Part shown: in pieces, positions 54,310 through 62,649 of the stretch
Layout of the letters: the number at the start of each line of letters is the position of its first letter
Numbering within the stretch: the first letter of the stretch is position 1
From: Trinickia soli
Lineage (GTDB): Bacteria > Pseudomonadota > Gammaproteobacteria > Burkholderiales > Burkholderiaceae
Assembly (NCBI RefSeq): GCF_002879855.1
Contig: NZ_PNYB01000012.1
Location: 62,001 to 126,000, forward strand
DNA: 64,000 nt
Reading direction: 5' to 3'
The notes under the pieces: generated by a model
What the model saw: only the letters and a program-made list of their open reading frames with translations
What the model was told of the DNA's origin: nothing
Databases searched by the model: none
Position numbers and translations under genes: made by a program

Positions 54310-55325
54310 GCGTGAACCTCCCCACGGGTGCTGATGCGCGCGAAGAACACCGCCACGACGACGGCGGCGATCATCACGACGCCCTGGAAAATGCCGGTAT
54401 AGAACGACGACACGCCGGTAGAGAACAGCACCTTCTGCAGCAGCGTCAGCGTGAGCGCGCCGAGCAGCGAGCCGGCCACGCCGCCGCGGCCGCCCGAGAA
54501 CGAGGTGCCGCCGAGCGCGATCGCGGCGAACACCAGCAGCAGATACGGTTCACCCGCGTTGGGCGTGCCGGTTGACGTGAGCGCGGTCAGCATGAAGCCG
54601 GCGAGGCCGTAGCACACGCCTGCGAGCATGTAGGCGATCAGCTTGACTCGCCTGACCGGCACGCCGGCCAGCACGGCGGCGGTTTCGTCGGCGCCGGTGG
54701 CATACAGGCCGACGCCCCAATCGGTGCGCCGCAGCACGCGCCAGATCGCATACGCTGCGACGGCGATGGCGAGCGACACCGGCACGATGCCGCGGATGCG
54801 GTCGGTCATCGTGTAGGTCATGAAGTCGGAGACGTTGCCGCCCGGCGCGTCGAGAATCAGCAGCGTGATGCCCGAGCAGACGATCATCGTGGCGAGCGTG
54901 AGCGCGATGGATTGCAGCTTCCAGTACGCGATCAGGTAGCCGTTGATCGCTCCGACGGCGGCGCCGGCCGCCATCGCGATTGCCGCGCCCTGCACGGCGC
55001 CCCACGGGCCGTCGCCGCCATGCACGGCGACCAGCACGTTGGTGAGTGACACCACGCCGGCGACCGACAGGTCGAAGCCGCGCGTCAACACGACCAGCGT
55101 GCCGCCGGCCGCCGCGAGCGCGAGCGGCAGGCTGTTATTGAGGATGTCGGTGAGCACCGAACCGCTCAGCGCATCGGCTTGCGTGGCTGCGAAGATCACC
55201 GTCAGCACCGCGAGGATCACGACGATGATGGTGGTGCCGTCGCCGAGCATGCGCCGGTACCACGAATCGGGGCGCAGCGCGTTCGACACGGAGGAGGACG
55301 AAGAAAAGGACGCAGGGTGGTTCAT
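54306..55325 (-). CDS. ABC sugar-type permease, RbsC-like (first)
   Basis: 339 residues with RbsC-type signatures GTLVVLTRGFDLSVAGVVSLTNVLVA and GGTSFSGGRGGVAGSLLGALTLTLLQ. It lies between the ATPase and the second permease, with 4-bp overlaps on both sides. The ATG at 55325 (MNHPASFSSSSSVSN) is chosen because it overlaps the ATPase stop; a 34-residue longer form with an Arg-rich start is rejected. Confidence 0.9.
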   Translation of the reverse strand: MNHPASFSSSSSVSNALRPDSWYRRMLGDGTTIIVVILAVLTVIFAATQADALSGSVLTDILNNSLPLALAAAGGTLVVLTRGFDLSVAGVVSLTNVLVAVHGGDGPWGAVQGAAIAMAAGAAVGAINGYLIAYWKLQSIALTLATMIVCSGITLLILDAPGGNVSDFMTYTMTDRIRGIVPVSLAIAVAAYAIWRVLRRTDWGVGLYATGADETAAVLAGVPVRRVKLIAYMLAGVCYGLAGFMLTALTSTGTPNAGEPYLLLVFAAIALGGTSFSGGRGGVAGSLLGALTLTLLQKVLFSTGVSSFYTGIFQGVVMIAAVVVAVFFARISTRGEVHA

Positions 55326-56848
55326 GCAGGGACTCCATGTCCGGCGGCGAGCGCGACGAGGCGTGGCTCGGACAGTTGGTCGCCCGATGCTTCGCCTGCG
55401 ACGCGTCCGCCATAGACGACCACGCAACGGTCGACGAGGTGGATGAGTTCCGCCAGTTCAGTGGAATAGACTAGCGCCGCGCCGCCCTGTGCGACGAACT
55501 CGCGAATCAGGTCATAGATCACGGCTTTTGTGCCGACGTCGACACCGCGCGTCGGATCGAACAGTACGAGGTGCCGCGCGCCGGACATCAGCACGCGGCC
55601 AATCAGCGCCTTCTGCTGATTGCCGCCCGACAATGCGCCGATCTTCAGTTTCAGATAGCGGGTGGACAAGTCGACGCGCGCGGCTTCCTGGTCCACGGCG
55701 GCTTGCTCGCGCGCGCGGTTGACCACGCCGAAGCGTCCCAGCCGGCCGAGCACCGGCAGCGTCATGTTGCTGTCGGTGCGCAGTCCGAGGAATACGCCTT
55801 CGGTCTTGCGCTCTTCGGGCACGAAGCCGATGCCGGCATTCGCCGCGTCGGCGGGATTGGACAGGAGGACCGTCTTGCCGTCGATGCGGATCTCGCCGCC
55901 GCGTGCCGGCGTGAGCCCGGCCAGCATGCGGAACAGGTCGCGCTGGCCCTGGCCTTCAAGACCGGCGACACCGACGATCTCGCCCTTGCCGACGCTCAGT
56001 GTCATCGTCGCGACCGTGCCGCCGGACAGGTTGGTCACGCCGAACGCTTCGTCGCGGCGCTGGGCCGGCGCGCTGCGCGCCGCCTGCGTGTCGCGCGCGG
56101 CGGAGCCGACCATCATCTTGAAGATGCCCGCGTCGTCGATACCGGCGAGCGAGACGGTTTCGATGCTTTCCCCGTTGCGCAGCACGGTGCCGCGGCGGCA
56201 CAACCGGCGCACTTCGGAGAGCCGGTGCGAGATGTACAGCACGGCGGTGCCGGCGGCGGTGATGCGCTCGAGAATGTCGAACAGCCAGGTGGGGTCGGAC
56301 AGCGCCGCGGTCGGCTCGTCCAGCACCAGCAGCTTCGGGTGCCGGGCCACCGCACGCATGATCTCGACGCGCTGCTTCTCTGCCAGCGACAGCGAGCGCA
56401 CATGCAGGCCCGGATGAATGTGGCTCAGCCCGTATTCGGCAAGCATCGCGGCGGCGCGTTCTTCGCTCGCCTTGACCGACACCAGGCCGATCCTGCCCTT
56501 CACCTGGCGCGGCAGCATCAGGTTTTCCGTCACGCTCAGATTGGGCAGGAGGCTCAGTTCCTGAAACGCGGTCGATACACCGGCCGCGCGCGCGGCCATC
56601 GGGTCGGCCGGCGCATAGGCGTGACCGTCGAGCGTGAGCGCGCCGCTGTCCGGTGTCACGATGCCCGACAGCACTTTCACGATGGTGGATTTGCCGGCGC
56701 CGTTCTCACCCAGCAGCGCGTGGATTTCGCCCGCTTCGATATCGAGCGACACGCGGCGCACCGCGATGGTCGCACCATACGCTTTGGCGATGCCCTGTAG
56801 ATCGAGCCTCTTCGGCGTGCCCGCGGCCTGGGCGACAGCGTCAGCCAT
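55322..56848 (-). CDS. ABC sugar-type ATPase with two nucleotide-binding domains, RbsA-like
   Basis: About 508 residues in two halves. Domain 1 has Walker A GENGAGKST, a signature-region string SLSLAEKQRVEIMRA and Walker B LLVLDEPTAAL. Domain 2 lacks a canonical Walker A (GLEGQGQRDLFRML, as in RbsA/MglA) but keeps GALSGGNQQKALIGRVL and LVLFDPTRGVDVG. Note that domain 1 has SLSLAEKQ in place of LSxGxxQ, also usual in this family. The ATG at 56848 overlaps the upstream SDR gene by 8 bp. It powers two permeases. Confidence 0.9.
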   Translation of the reverse strand: MADAVAQAAGTPKRLDLQGIAKAYGATIAVRRVSLDIEAGEIHALLGENGAGKSTIVKVLSGIVTPDSGALTLDGHAYAPADPMAARAAGVSTAFQELSLLPNLSVTENLMLPRQVKGRIGLVSVKASEERAAAMLAEYGLSHIHPGLHVRSLSLAEKQRVEIMRAVARHPKLLVLDEPTAALSDPTWLFDILERITAAGTAVLYISHRLSEVRRLCRRGTVLRNGESIETVSLAGIDDAGIFKMMVGSAARDTQAARSAPAQRRDEAFGVTNLSGGTVATMTLSVGKGEIVGVAGLEGQGQRDLFRMLAGLTPARGGEIRIDGKTVLLSNPADAANAGIGFVPEERKTEGVFLGLRTDSNMTLPVLGRLGRFGVVNRAREQAAVDQEAARVDLSTRYLKLKIGALSGGNQQKALIGRVLMSGARHLVLFDPTRGVDVGTKAVIYDLIREFVAQGGAALVYSTELAELIHLVDRCVVVYGGRVAGEASGDQLSEPRLVALAAGHGVPA

Positions 56849-57599
56849 TGTAGACACCACCGTCGATGCTGAACGATTGCGCGGTCACGTAGGCCGATTC
56901 GTCGGCGGCCAGATAGACGAACAGCGGCGCGATTTCGTCGGAGCGGGCCTGACGGCCGAGCGGCACCAGCGCGGCGATTTTCCGCTGCTGCGCGTCGGCA
57001 CCGCCCATGAAGTCGATCGCGGGCTGGTTGAAGGCGGTGTCGACCCAGCCGGGGCAGATCGCGTTCACGCGGATGTTGTCGGGTGCGAGTTCGAGCGCGA
57101 GCGCGGCGGTGAACGCCACTACCGCGCCTTTGGATGCCGAATAAGCGACCAGCCCCGGACCGCCGCGTTTGCCCGCCAGCGACGACATGTTGATAATCGA
57201 GCCCTTGCCCGATTGCCGCAGATACGGGATCGCATGCTTGGCGCCGAAGAAATGCGCGCGCGCGTTGACCGCGAACAGCGCGTCCCAGGCGGCCTGCTCG
57301 AAGCTGGCAATCGGTCCCGAGCGTTGCAGGCCCGCGTTCTGCGCCAGCACGTCGAGCCCGCCGAGCCATTGGACGCCGCGCGCGATCAGGTTCGCGACGC
57401 TCGCTTCGCTGGTGACGTCGACCTGAACGAAATGCGCGGCGTCGCCGAGCTCGTCGACCACTGCGCGGCCCGCTTCTTCAGCGAGATCGCCGATCACGAT
57501 ACGCGCGCCTTCCGCGATGAAACTGCGCGCTGCTTCCTTGCCGATGTTGCCGGTTGCGCCGGTGATGATGATGCGCTTGCCGGTGAGACGACCTGCCAT
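56841..57599 (-). CDS. Short-chain dehydrogenase/reductase, FabG-like
   Basis: 252 residues of the classical SDR family. The cofactor motif is IIITGATGNIGKEAARSF, with GDLAEEAG after beta-2 suggesting NAD preference. NAGLQRSGPI matches the NAG motif. Catalytic residues are in NMSSLAGKRGGPGLVAYSASKGAV (Ser and YxxxK), and PGWVDTAFNQP and SIDGGVYNG are conserved at the end. A sugar or polyol dehydrogenase role is inferred from its operon with an RbsABC-like importer. The ATG at 57599 has AGGAG six bases upstream. Confidence 0.9.
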   Translation of the reverse strand: MAGRLTGKRIIITGATGNIGKEAARSFIAEGARIVIGDLAEEAGRAVVDELGDAAHFVQVDVTSEASVANLIARGVQWLGGLDVLAQNAGLQRSGPIASFEQAAWDALFAVNARAHFFGAKHAIPYLRQSGKGSIINMSSLAGKRGGPGLVAYSASKGAVVAFTAALALELAPDNIRVNAICPGWVDTAFNQPAIDFMGGADAQQRKIAALVPLGRQARSDEIAPLFVYLAADESAYVTAQSFSIDGGVYNG

Positions 57600-57622
57600 G
57601 ACGTACTCCTGAATGCAAAGGG

Positions 57623-58420
57623 TTACTGCTGGCGCGAACACGCGAGCAGGAAGCGTTCAAGCGCCGGATTGCACAGATCCGGCCGCTCCAAGGTGGGCAT
57701 GTGCGCGGCGTTGGCGACCGTCAGCAACTGCGCGTCGGGGATGGCGCGCGCAATCTGTTCGAGCACCGGCAGCGGCGTGGACATGTCTTCCTCACCGGCG
57801 ACGACCAGCGTCGGAACGGCGATGCGATTGAGCACAGCCGCCAGTTCCATATCGCGGATCGCGGCGGCGCTGCCCGCGTAGCCGTCGAGCGAGGTGCCGA
57901 GCACCATCGCGCGCATCTTCGCCATCAGCTCGGGCTGGTCGCGCTTGAATGCCGGGGTGACCCAGCGGTCCACAGTGGCTTCGGCGAGCGGCGCCACGCC
58001 GACCTCGCGGACTTCGCGCACACGGGCGTCCCATGCCGCCTTGGGCGCGTCGCTCGTGGTCGCGCACAGCGTCAGGCTCGCGAGACGCTCGCCATGCCAT
58101 GCGCCGAGCTGCTGGCCGATCATGCCGCCCAGCGAGAGTCCGACATAGTGAGCCTTGCCGATGCCCAGATGGTCCAGCAGCGCGACGGCGTCCTGCGCCA
58201 GCAGCGCGAGCGAGTAGTCGCCCGGCGGGCCGCTCGAGCCGCCGTGGCCGCGAATGTCGTAGCTGAGCACGCTGAAGGAGCGTGCCAACACGTCCCATTG
58301 CGGTTCCCACATGGTCAGGTCCGCCGCGAGCCCGTGGCTCAGCATGACCACCGGCGCGTCGGCCTTGCCGACCAGCGTGTAGCGGGTCCGTATGCCGTTG
58401 GTGTCGGCCCTTCGATCCAT
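57623..58420 (-). CDS. Alpha/beta hydrolase, 3-oxoadipate enol-lactonase-like
   Basis: 265 residues. HGLAADLTMWEPQWDVL is the oxyanion region, the nucleophile lies in VGLSLGGMIGQQLGA (GxSxG), the acid in VVAGEEDMSTPLPVLEQIA and the histidine in ANAAHMPTLERP. It resembles PcaD-type lactonases and other carboxylic-ester or lactone hydrolases. It is the first gene of the minus-strand operon leading to SDR and ABC genes, so a lactone of the imported sugar could be the substrate. The ATG at 58420 has GGGGAG nearby; much longer upstream frames are rejected. Confidence 0.83.
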   Translation of the reverse strand: MDRRADTNGIRTRYTLVGKADAPVVMLSHGLAADLTMWEPQWDVLARSFSVLSYDIRGHGGSSGPPGDYSLALLAQDAVALLDHLGIGKAHYVGLSLGGMIGQQLGAWHGERLASLTLCATTSDAPKAAWDARVREVREVGVAPLAEATVDRWVTPAFKRDQPELMAKMRAMVLGTSLDGYAGSAAAIRDMELAAVLNRIAVPTLVVAGEEDMSTPLPVLEQIARAIPDAQLLTVANAAHMPTLERPDLCNPALERFLLACSRQQ

Positions 58421-58496
58421 GTCTCCCCATCCTGTTGAGCGTTCCATTCGGCGGCGTTCTGGACGCTCCGGAATTCGTGGGGAGTGAGTCTCTATT

Positions 58497-58506
58497 TTGT
58501 CGACAA
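58497..58506. promoter_or_regulatory. Palindrome with repeated TTTTGTC, candidate GntR operator
   Basis: TTGTCGACAA is a perfect 10-bp palindrome. TTTTGTC occurs at 58495-58501 and again at 58507-58513, exactly 12 bp apart. It lies in the 235-bp divergent region between the hydrolase-SDR-ABC operon and the GntR gene. Confidence 0.5.
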
Positions 58507-58536
58507 TTTTGTCAAAGATATTTGCGTCAAGGTAAA

Positions 58537-58550
58537 CGCCAATATTGGCG
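58537..58550. promoter_or_regulatory. 14-bp perfect palindrome upstream of the GntR gene
   Basis: CGCCAATATTGGCG is perfectly self-complementary and lies 104 bp upstream of the GntR/FCD start, on the same intergenic region as the TTGTCGACAA site. It is a second operator candidate. Confidence 0.5.
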
Positions 58551-58654
58551 GCGTTGCGGACGGGTAAAATGGGCGGCATAAAGCGGGGCGTGGCTGCGGG
58601 CTGCAGAGCGGGTGGTGGCGGCCGGCGAACGTCGTCAGGACAATTACAGAGGGA

Positions 58655-59356
58655 ATGGGTTTGGTCACGAAAACCGACGCACAGGCGGCGCAACTGGTCG
58701 AAAGCATCAAGTCGGACATCATCGTTGGACGACTGCGGCCGCATCAGCGGCTGGTCGAAGAAGAGATCAGCGCGCAGTTCAATGTGTCGCGGCATGTGTC
58801 GCGGGCCGCGCTCGTGCATCTCGAACGGATGGGTTTGGTCACGCGCAGGCCGAATCGCGGCGTGATCGTGCGCGACTTTTCGCTGGAGCAGGTCGAGCAG
58901 ATCTACGAGGTCAGAATGATCCTGCAGCGCGAAGCGGCCAGCCGCGTACCGATGCCGGCGCTGCCCGGCGCGCTCGCTGAAATCGAGGACATTCACGCGG
59001 AGTATTGCCGCGAACTCGACGCGGGCAATCTGTTGCAGGTCAATGTGCTGAACGACGCGTTTCACCGGCGTATCTGGGCGACCTGCCCGAATCAGTACCT
59101 GGCCGAGACGATCGAAAAGCTGTGGGTCGAGACCACCGGCATCCGCTGGTACGGCGTGGGGGATCCGCAGTTGCTGTCGCATTCGCGCGAGCATCACGCG
59201 ACCATGATCGAGCAGTTGAAAAGCGGCGACCGCGCCGGTTTCGTCGCGCTCGCGGTCGACCACATCATGCCGCCGCTGGAAGCTTTCCGGCGCGCCCATC
59301 GCGCGAGCGCGCCCGGCAATCCCGCCACGCTGCAACGGGAGCGCACCGCCGGATGA
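58655..59356 (+). CDS. GntR-family regulator with FCD domain
   Basis: 233 residues. The N-terminal winged HTH has RLVEEEISAQFNVSRHVSRAALVHLERMGLV (about 32-62) and the C-terminal all-helical FCD effector domain has VRMILQREAASR, NDAFHRRIWATC and SREHHATMIEQLKSGD, whose histidines usually hold a metal. Divergent from the hydrolase-SDR-ABC operon, it is the likely regulator; members typically bind organic acids or sugar acids. AGAGGGA precedes the ATG. It overlaps the next gene by 4 bp. Confidence 0.9.
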   Translation: MGLVTKTDAQAAQLVESIKSDIIVGRLRPHQRLVEEEISAQFNVSRHVSRAALVHLERMGLVTRRPNRGVIVRDFSLEQVEQIYEVRMILQREAASRVPMPALPGALAEIEDIHAEYCRELDAGNLLQVNVLNDAFHRRIWATCPNQYLAETIEKLWVETTGIRWYGVGDPQLLSHSREHHATMIEQLKSGDRAGFVALAVDHIMPPLEAFRRAHRASAPGNPATLQRERTAG

Positions 59357-60042
59357 AACCGACCTACGAAATTCTGGTGCAGGGCAATAACCTGCGCATG
59401 AAGCACGATTTCCTGGGCATCGCCAACGTCACGCTGATTCGCGCGCAGGAAGGCCTGATCCTGTTCGACACCGGCGGCTATATCTCGCGCCTCGGCCTGC
59501 TGAAGGCGCTGCGCGAGCGCGGCATTGCGCCGGCCGATATCAAGACGGTTTTCCTGTCGCATTTGCATTTCGATCATGCGCACAATGTCGATCTGTTCAC
59601 GCATGCGCGCTTCGTGGTCAGCCAGCGCGAATGGGACTACGCGGCGCATCCGCATCCTGACGATTTGCTGCTGCCCTGGGGCATTCGCGAGCAGTTGTCG
59701 AAATCGAAGATCGAATTCATCAGCGGCGAAGGACAGCTCGATCACGGCGTTCACTTTTTCCCGGCGCCGGGACATACGCCGGGTTGCTATGGGCTTGAAC
59801 TGGACACCGCGGACCGCGGCCGGGTGATCATCGCGGGCGACGCGATCAAGTACGCGAAGGAAGCGATTCTGAAGCGCTGTGATATGGCGTTCGATGAAAT
59901 CGACGTCGGCACGCGTACGATCCAGCGGATTCTCGATCGCGCGGATCGGATTGTGCCGGGGCATTTCCCGGAGTTGATTCGTCAGGCGGACGGCAGCTTC
60001 GCGTGGGAAGATTCCGCGCCGTTTGAATTGCTGGTCCGCTGA
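59353..60042 (+). CDS. Metallo-beta-lactamase-fold hydrolase
   Basis: 229 residues. The MBL metal motif is SHLHFDHAHNVDL (HxHxDH), followed by FPAPGHTPGCYGLEL, AGDAIKYAKEAI and DRIVPGHFPELI, giving the remaining metal ligands. Such proteins include lactonases (AHL, sugar lactones) and other hydrolases. It shares an operon with the GntR gene and is the third potential lactone hydrolase in this module, after the COG3618 and alpha/beta enzymes. The start overlaps the GntR stop (ATGA). Confidence 0.86.
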   Translation: MKPTYEILVQGNNLRMKHDFLGIANVTLIRAQEGLILFDTGGYISRLGLLKALRERGIAPADIKTVFLSHLHFDHAHNVDLFTHARFVVSQREWDYAAHPHPDDLLLPWGIREQLSKSKIEFISGEGQLDHGVHFFPAPGHTPGCYGLELDTADRGRVIIAGDAIKYAKEAILKRCDMAFDEIDVGTRTIQRILDRADRIVPGHFPELIRQADGSFAWEDSAPFELLVR

Positions 60043-60044
60043 CG

Positions 60045-60061
60045 GCTGCGGCAGCCGCAGC
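60045..60061. terminator. Hairpin between convergent MBL and dehydratase genes
   Basis: A perfect 7-3-7 inverted repeat, GCTGCGG-CAG-CCGCAGC, begins two bases after the MBL stop. No T-run follows. It may terminate in either direction with Rho. Confidence 0.35.
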
Positions 60062-60197
60062 GACGCCAGCACCGTCGACAGCAGCCGCAGCGCGCGCCGA
60101 GCGAGCGCGCGTTGCTTTGCGTCTGCGCAGACAAGCGCGCCGGATTCGACGGCCCGCTTGCTGCGCACATACTGCCACCATTGCCCGCAACGTCCCC

Positions 60198-61724
60198 TTA
60201 CATCTGCGCGCCGATCATCCACGGTACGAACTCATCGTCGCCGACACCCAGCGCTTCACTGCGGCTCTTTTCACCCGACGCCACCCGCAGGATCGCGTGG
60301 AAAATTTCCTCGCCCTTCTGCTGCACCGTCACGCTGCCTTCCATGATGTCGCCGCAGTTGATGTCCATGTCGTCGCGCATGCGATTGAACATGCCGGTGT
60401 TGGTGGCGAGCTTGATCGACGGTGCGGGTTTCGCGCCGAAACATGAACCGCGGCCGGTGGTGAACACCACCAGATTCGCGCCGCTCGCGATCTGACCTGT
60501 GGCGCCCATCGGATCGTAGCCCGGCGCATCCATGAAAACGAGGCCATGCGTATCGACCGGTTCGGCGTAGCGATACACGCCCATCAACGGCGTCGAGCCG
60601 CTCTTCGCCACCGCGCCGAGCGATTTTTCAAGAATCGTCGTCAGGCCGCCTGTTTTATTGCCCGGCGTCGGATTGTTGTCGATGCTGCCTTTCTCGCGCT
60701 GCGCGTAGTCCTCCCACCAGTGGATCCGCTCGACGATCTTCTCGCCGACTTCGCGCGAAATCGCGCGCCGGGTCAACAGATGTTCGGCGCCGTAAATTTC
60801 AGGGGTTTCGCTCAGGATCGCGGTGCCGCCGTGCTGCACCAGCAGATCGACGGCCGCGCCGAGCGCCGGGTTGGCGGTAATGCCCGAATAGCCGTCCGAG
60901 CCGCCGCATTGCAGCGCGATGCTCAGGTGCGATATCGGCAGCGGTTCGCGTTCGACGCGGTTGGCCTGCGGCAGCATTGCGTTGATCGCGGCGATCGCGG
61001 CATCGATGGTTTTTTGCGTACCGCCGAGTTCCTGCATGACGAGCGGCACGATCATCGGCCCGCTTTCCACGTTCTCCGCGACGAACAGCGCGCCCATCTG
61101 GTTCGCTTCGCAACCCAGGCCGATCACCAGCACGCCCGCGAAATTCGCGTGCTTCACGTAGCCGCCAATCGTGCGGCGCAACTGCTGGATGCCTTCGCCG
61201 TTGTGATCGATGCAGCAGCCGAAGCTGTGCGTGATCGGCACGATGCCGTCGACATTCGGATAGGCATCGAGCGCGCCGGGCGCGGCGAAATGTTGCGCGA
61301 CGCGTTTGCTGACCGTGGCGGAGCAGTTGACCGTGCTGACCACGCCGATGTAATTGCGCGTGGCGACCCGGCCGTCGGCGCGGCGAAAACCCTGGAACGT
61401 CAACGGCTGCGCGACCTCGCTGACAGGCTTCACGTCGCTGCTGAACGCGTAGTCGCGGTCGAACGTGCCAATCGACACGTTGTGCGTATGGACGTGGTCG
61501 CCCGGTGCGATGGCCTGCGTGGCGAAGCCGATGATCTGGCCGTAGCGGCGCAGCGCTTCGCCCGGTGCGATCGGGCGCAACGCGATCTTGTGCGCGGCAG
61601 GAATGTCGCCGCGCGCGACGAGTCCGCCGAATTCATCGAGCGCCGTGCCGTTGGCGATTGCGCTGCGCGCGATGGCTACGTCGTCGGTGTCGTGCAGTTT
61701 AAGGGCGCGTGAAAGCGGGGTCAT
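60198..61724 (-). CDS. UxaA/GarD-family sugar-acid dehydratase
   Basis: 508 residues, the altronate/galactarate dehydratase family. A short N-terminal SAF-like segment (LKLHDTDDVAIARSAIANGTALDEF) precedes the large catalytic part, with RVATRNYIGVVSTVNCSATVSK, THSFGCCIDHNGEGIQQL, GLGCEANQMGALF, LQCGGSDGYSGITANPALG and FTTGRGSCFGAKPAPSIK. Cysteines in these strings probably bind iron. It should dehydrate a sugar acid to a 2-keto-3-deoxy acid. The ATG at 61724 has GGAGG upstream. The regulator at 61871 is divergent from it. Confidence 0.88.
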   Translation of the reverse strand: MTPLSRALKLHDTDDVAIARSAIANGTALDEFGGLVARGDIPAAHKIALRPIAPGEALRRYGQIIGFATQAIAPGDHVHTHNVSIGTFDRDYAFSSDVKPVSEVAQPLTFQGFRRADGRVATRNYIGVVSTVNCSATVSKRVAQHFAAPGALDAYPNVDGIVPITHSFGCCIDHNGEGIQQLRRTIGGYVKHANFAGVLVIGLGCEANQMGALFVAENVESGPMIVPLVMQELGGTQKTIDAAIAAINAMLPQANRVEREPLPISHLSIALQCGGSDGYSGITANPALGAAVDLLVQHGGTAILSETPEIYGAEHLLTRRAISREVGEKIVERIHWWEDYAQREKGSIDNNPTPGNKTGGLTTILEKSLGAVAKSGSTPLMGVYRYAEPVDTHGLVFMDAPGYDPMGATGQIASGANLVVFTTGRGSCFGAKPAPSIKLATNTGMFNRMRDDMDINCGDIMEGSVTVQQKGEEIFHAILRVASGEKSRSEALGVGDDEFVPWMIGAQM

Positions 61725-61870
61725 GATCGTCCTCCATGTTCGAACGAATAGCTCTTGTGGGGCGCCAGTCGGCACGTGTGTCGTGCGTGCGTGTATCGGC
61801 TGCGGCAATGGTGGGATAATCGCGGACAATTGGGAAATTGGTCAGGCCACCGAACGCTTCCGGAGACATC

Positions 61871-62584
61871 ATGGCACTGTCTGGCACCACGCAAAACGCG
61901 CTTGCCCGGGTCGTCAAGGAATTGGAAGGGCGCATCCTGGAGGCCAATTGGCGAGGCGAAACGCGCCTGCCCTCGGAGCGCGAACTCGCGGCGCAATTCG
62001 GTACCTCGCGGGCGACGGTGCGCGAGGCGATACAGCGTCTGGCCGCGCGGGGGTTGCTGGAAACGCGGCGCGGCAGCGGGCTGTTCGTCAGTGCGCAGCA
62101 ACCTGCGCGGCTCAGCGCGCCGTGGCTGCAGCTGATCGCGGAAAATCCGCCGGTTCGTGAAGACACGCTGGAGTTCCGGCTGGTGTTCGAGTGCGCCGCC
62201 GCGCGCTTCGCCGCGCAACGCGCGACGCCGAATGAACTGACGGACATGGAGTCGATTCTCGAGCGCATGCGTCACGCGGTGTACGGCCACGATGTCGAGG
62301 CCGAGGCGCAAGCCGACGCCGAATTTCACGCGGTGCTGGCGGTCGCATCGCATAACCTGATGCTCAGCCATTTCTACGCCAGCGTGATCACGCTGCTACG
62401 CGAGCACATCACCAACAATACCTACGAAGCGTCGCGCATTCAGGTCGATGCGAATGATTTGGCATTGATGCGGCTGGACCAGCACACGGCGATTTTTCGT
62501 GCTATCCGCACGCACCGGCCCGATGCGGCGTTCCGAGCGATGCATGCGCACATCGCCTTCGTCGGCAAGCAGTTCCAGGGGTGA
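61871..62584 (+). CDS. FadR/GntR-family regulator, LldR/UxuR-like
   Basis: 237 residues. The HTH is RLPSERELAAQFGTSRATVREAIQRLAARGLLETRRGSGLFV (about 35-75), and the FCD domain has LEFRLVFECAAARFAAQRAT and AEFHAVLAVASHN with metal-ligand-like His residues. Likely controls the divergent UxaA-family dehydratase, in response to a uronate or hexarate. GGAG lies six bases upstream of the ATG at 61871. Confidence 0.9.
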   Translation: MALSGTTQNALARVVKELEGRILEANWRGETRLPSERELAAQFGTSRATVREAIQRLAARGLLETRRGSGLFVSAQQPARLSAPWLQLIAENPPVREDTLEFRLVFECAAARFAAQRATPNELTDMESILERMRHAVYGHDVEAEAQADAEFHAVLAVASHNLMLSHFYASVITLLREHITNNTYEASRIQVDANDLALMRLDQHTAIFRAIRTHRPDAAFRAMHAHIAFVGKQFQG

Positions 62585-62626
62585 AGAGGCGTCGCGCCGT
62601 ACGACGCGCAGCGGTGGGTTGAGTTG

Positions 62627-62646
62627 TGCCGCATTGCATTGCGGCA
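62627..62646. terminator. Hairpin between convergent regulator genes
   Basis: A perfect 7-6-7 inverted repeat, TGCCGCA and TGCGGCA, lies four bases from the LysR stop in the gap between the FadR-type and LysR genes. No T-run is seen, so termination is uncertain. Confidence 0.4.
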
Positions 62647-62649
62647 AAT

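Noticed and set aside
57623-59335. 570-codon extended form of the alpha/beta hydrolase
   Set aside because: The extra N-terminus crosses the divergent promoter and runs antisense to the GntR gene; hydrolase homology begins near 58420.
60546-61712. 388-codon plus-strand frame opposite the UxaA-family dehydratase
   Set aside because: It is the antisense shadow of a motif-complete dehydratase, rich in Arg and Ala.
61810-61860. Possible FadR/UxuR-type operator upstream of the regulator at 61871
   Set aside because: A TGG-N5-CCA with partial symmetry exists but is too short and imperfect to claim.
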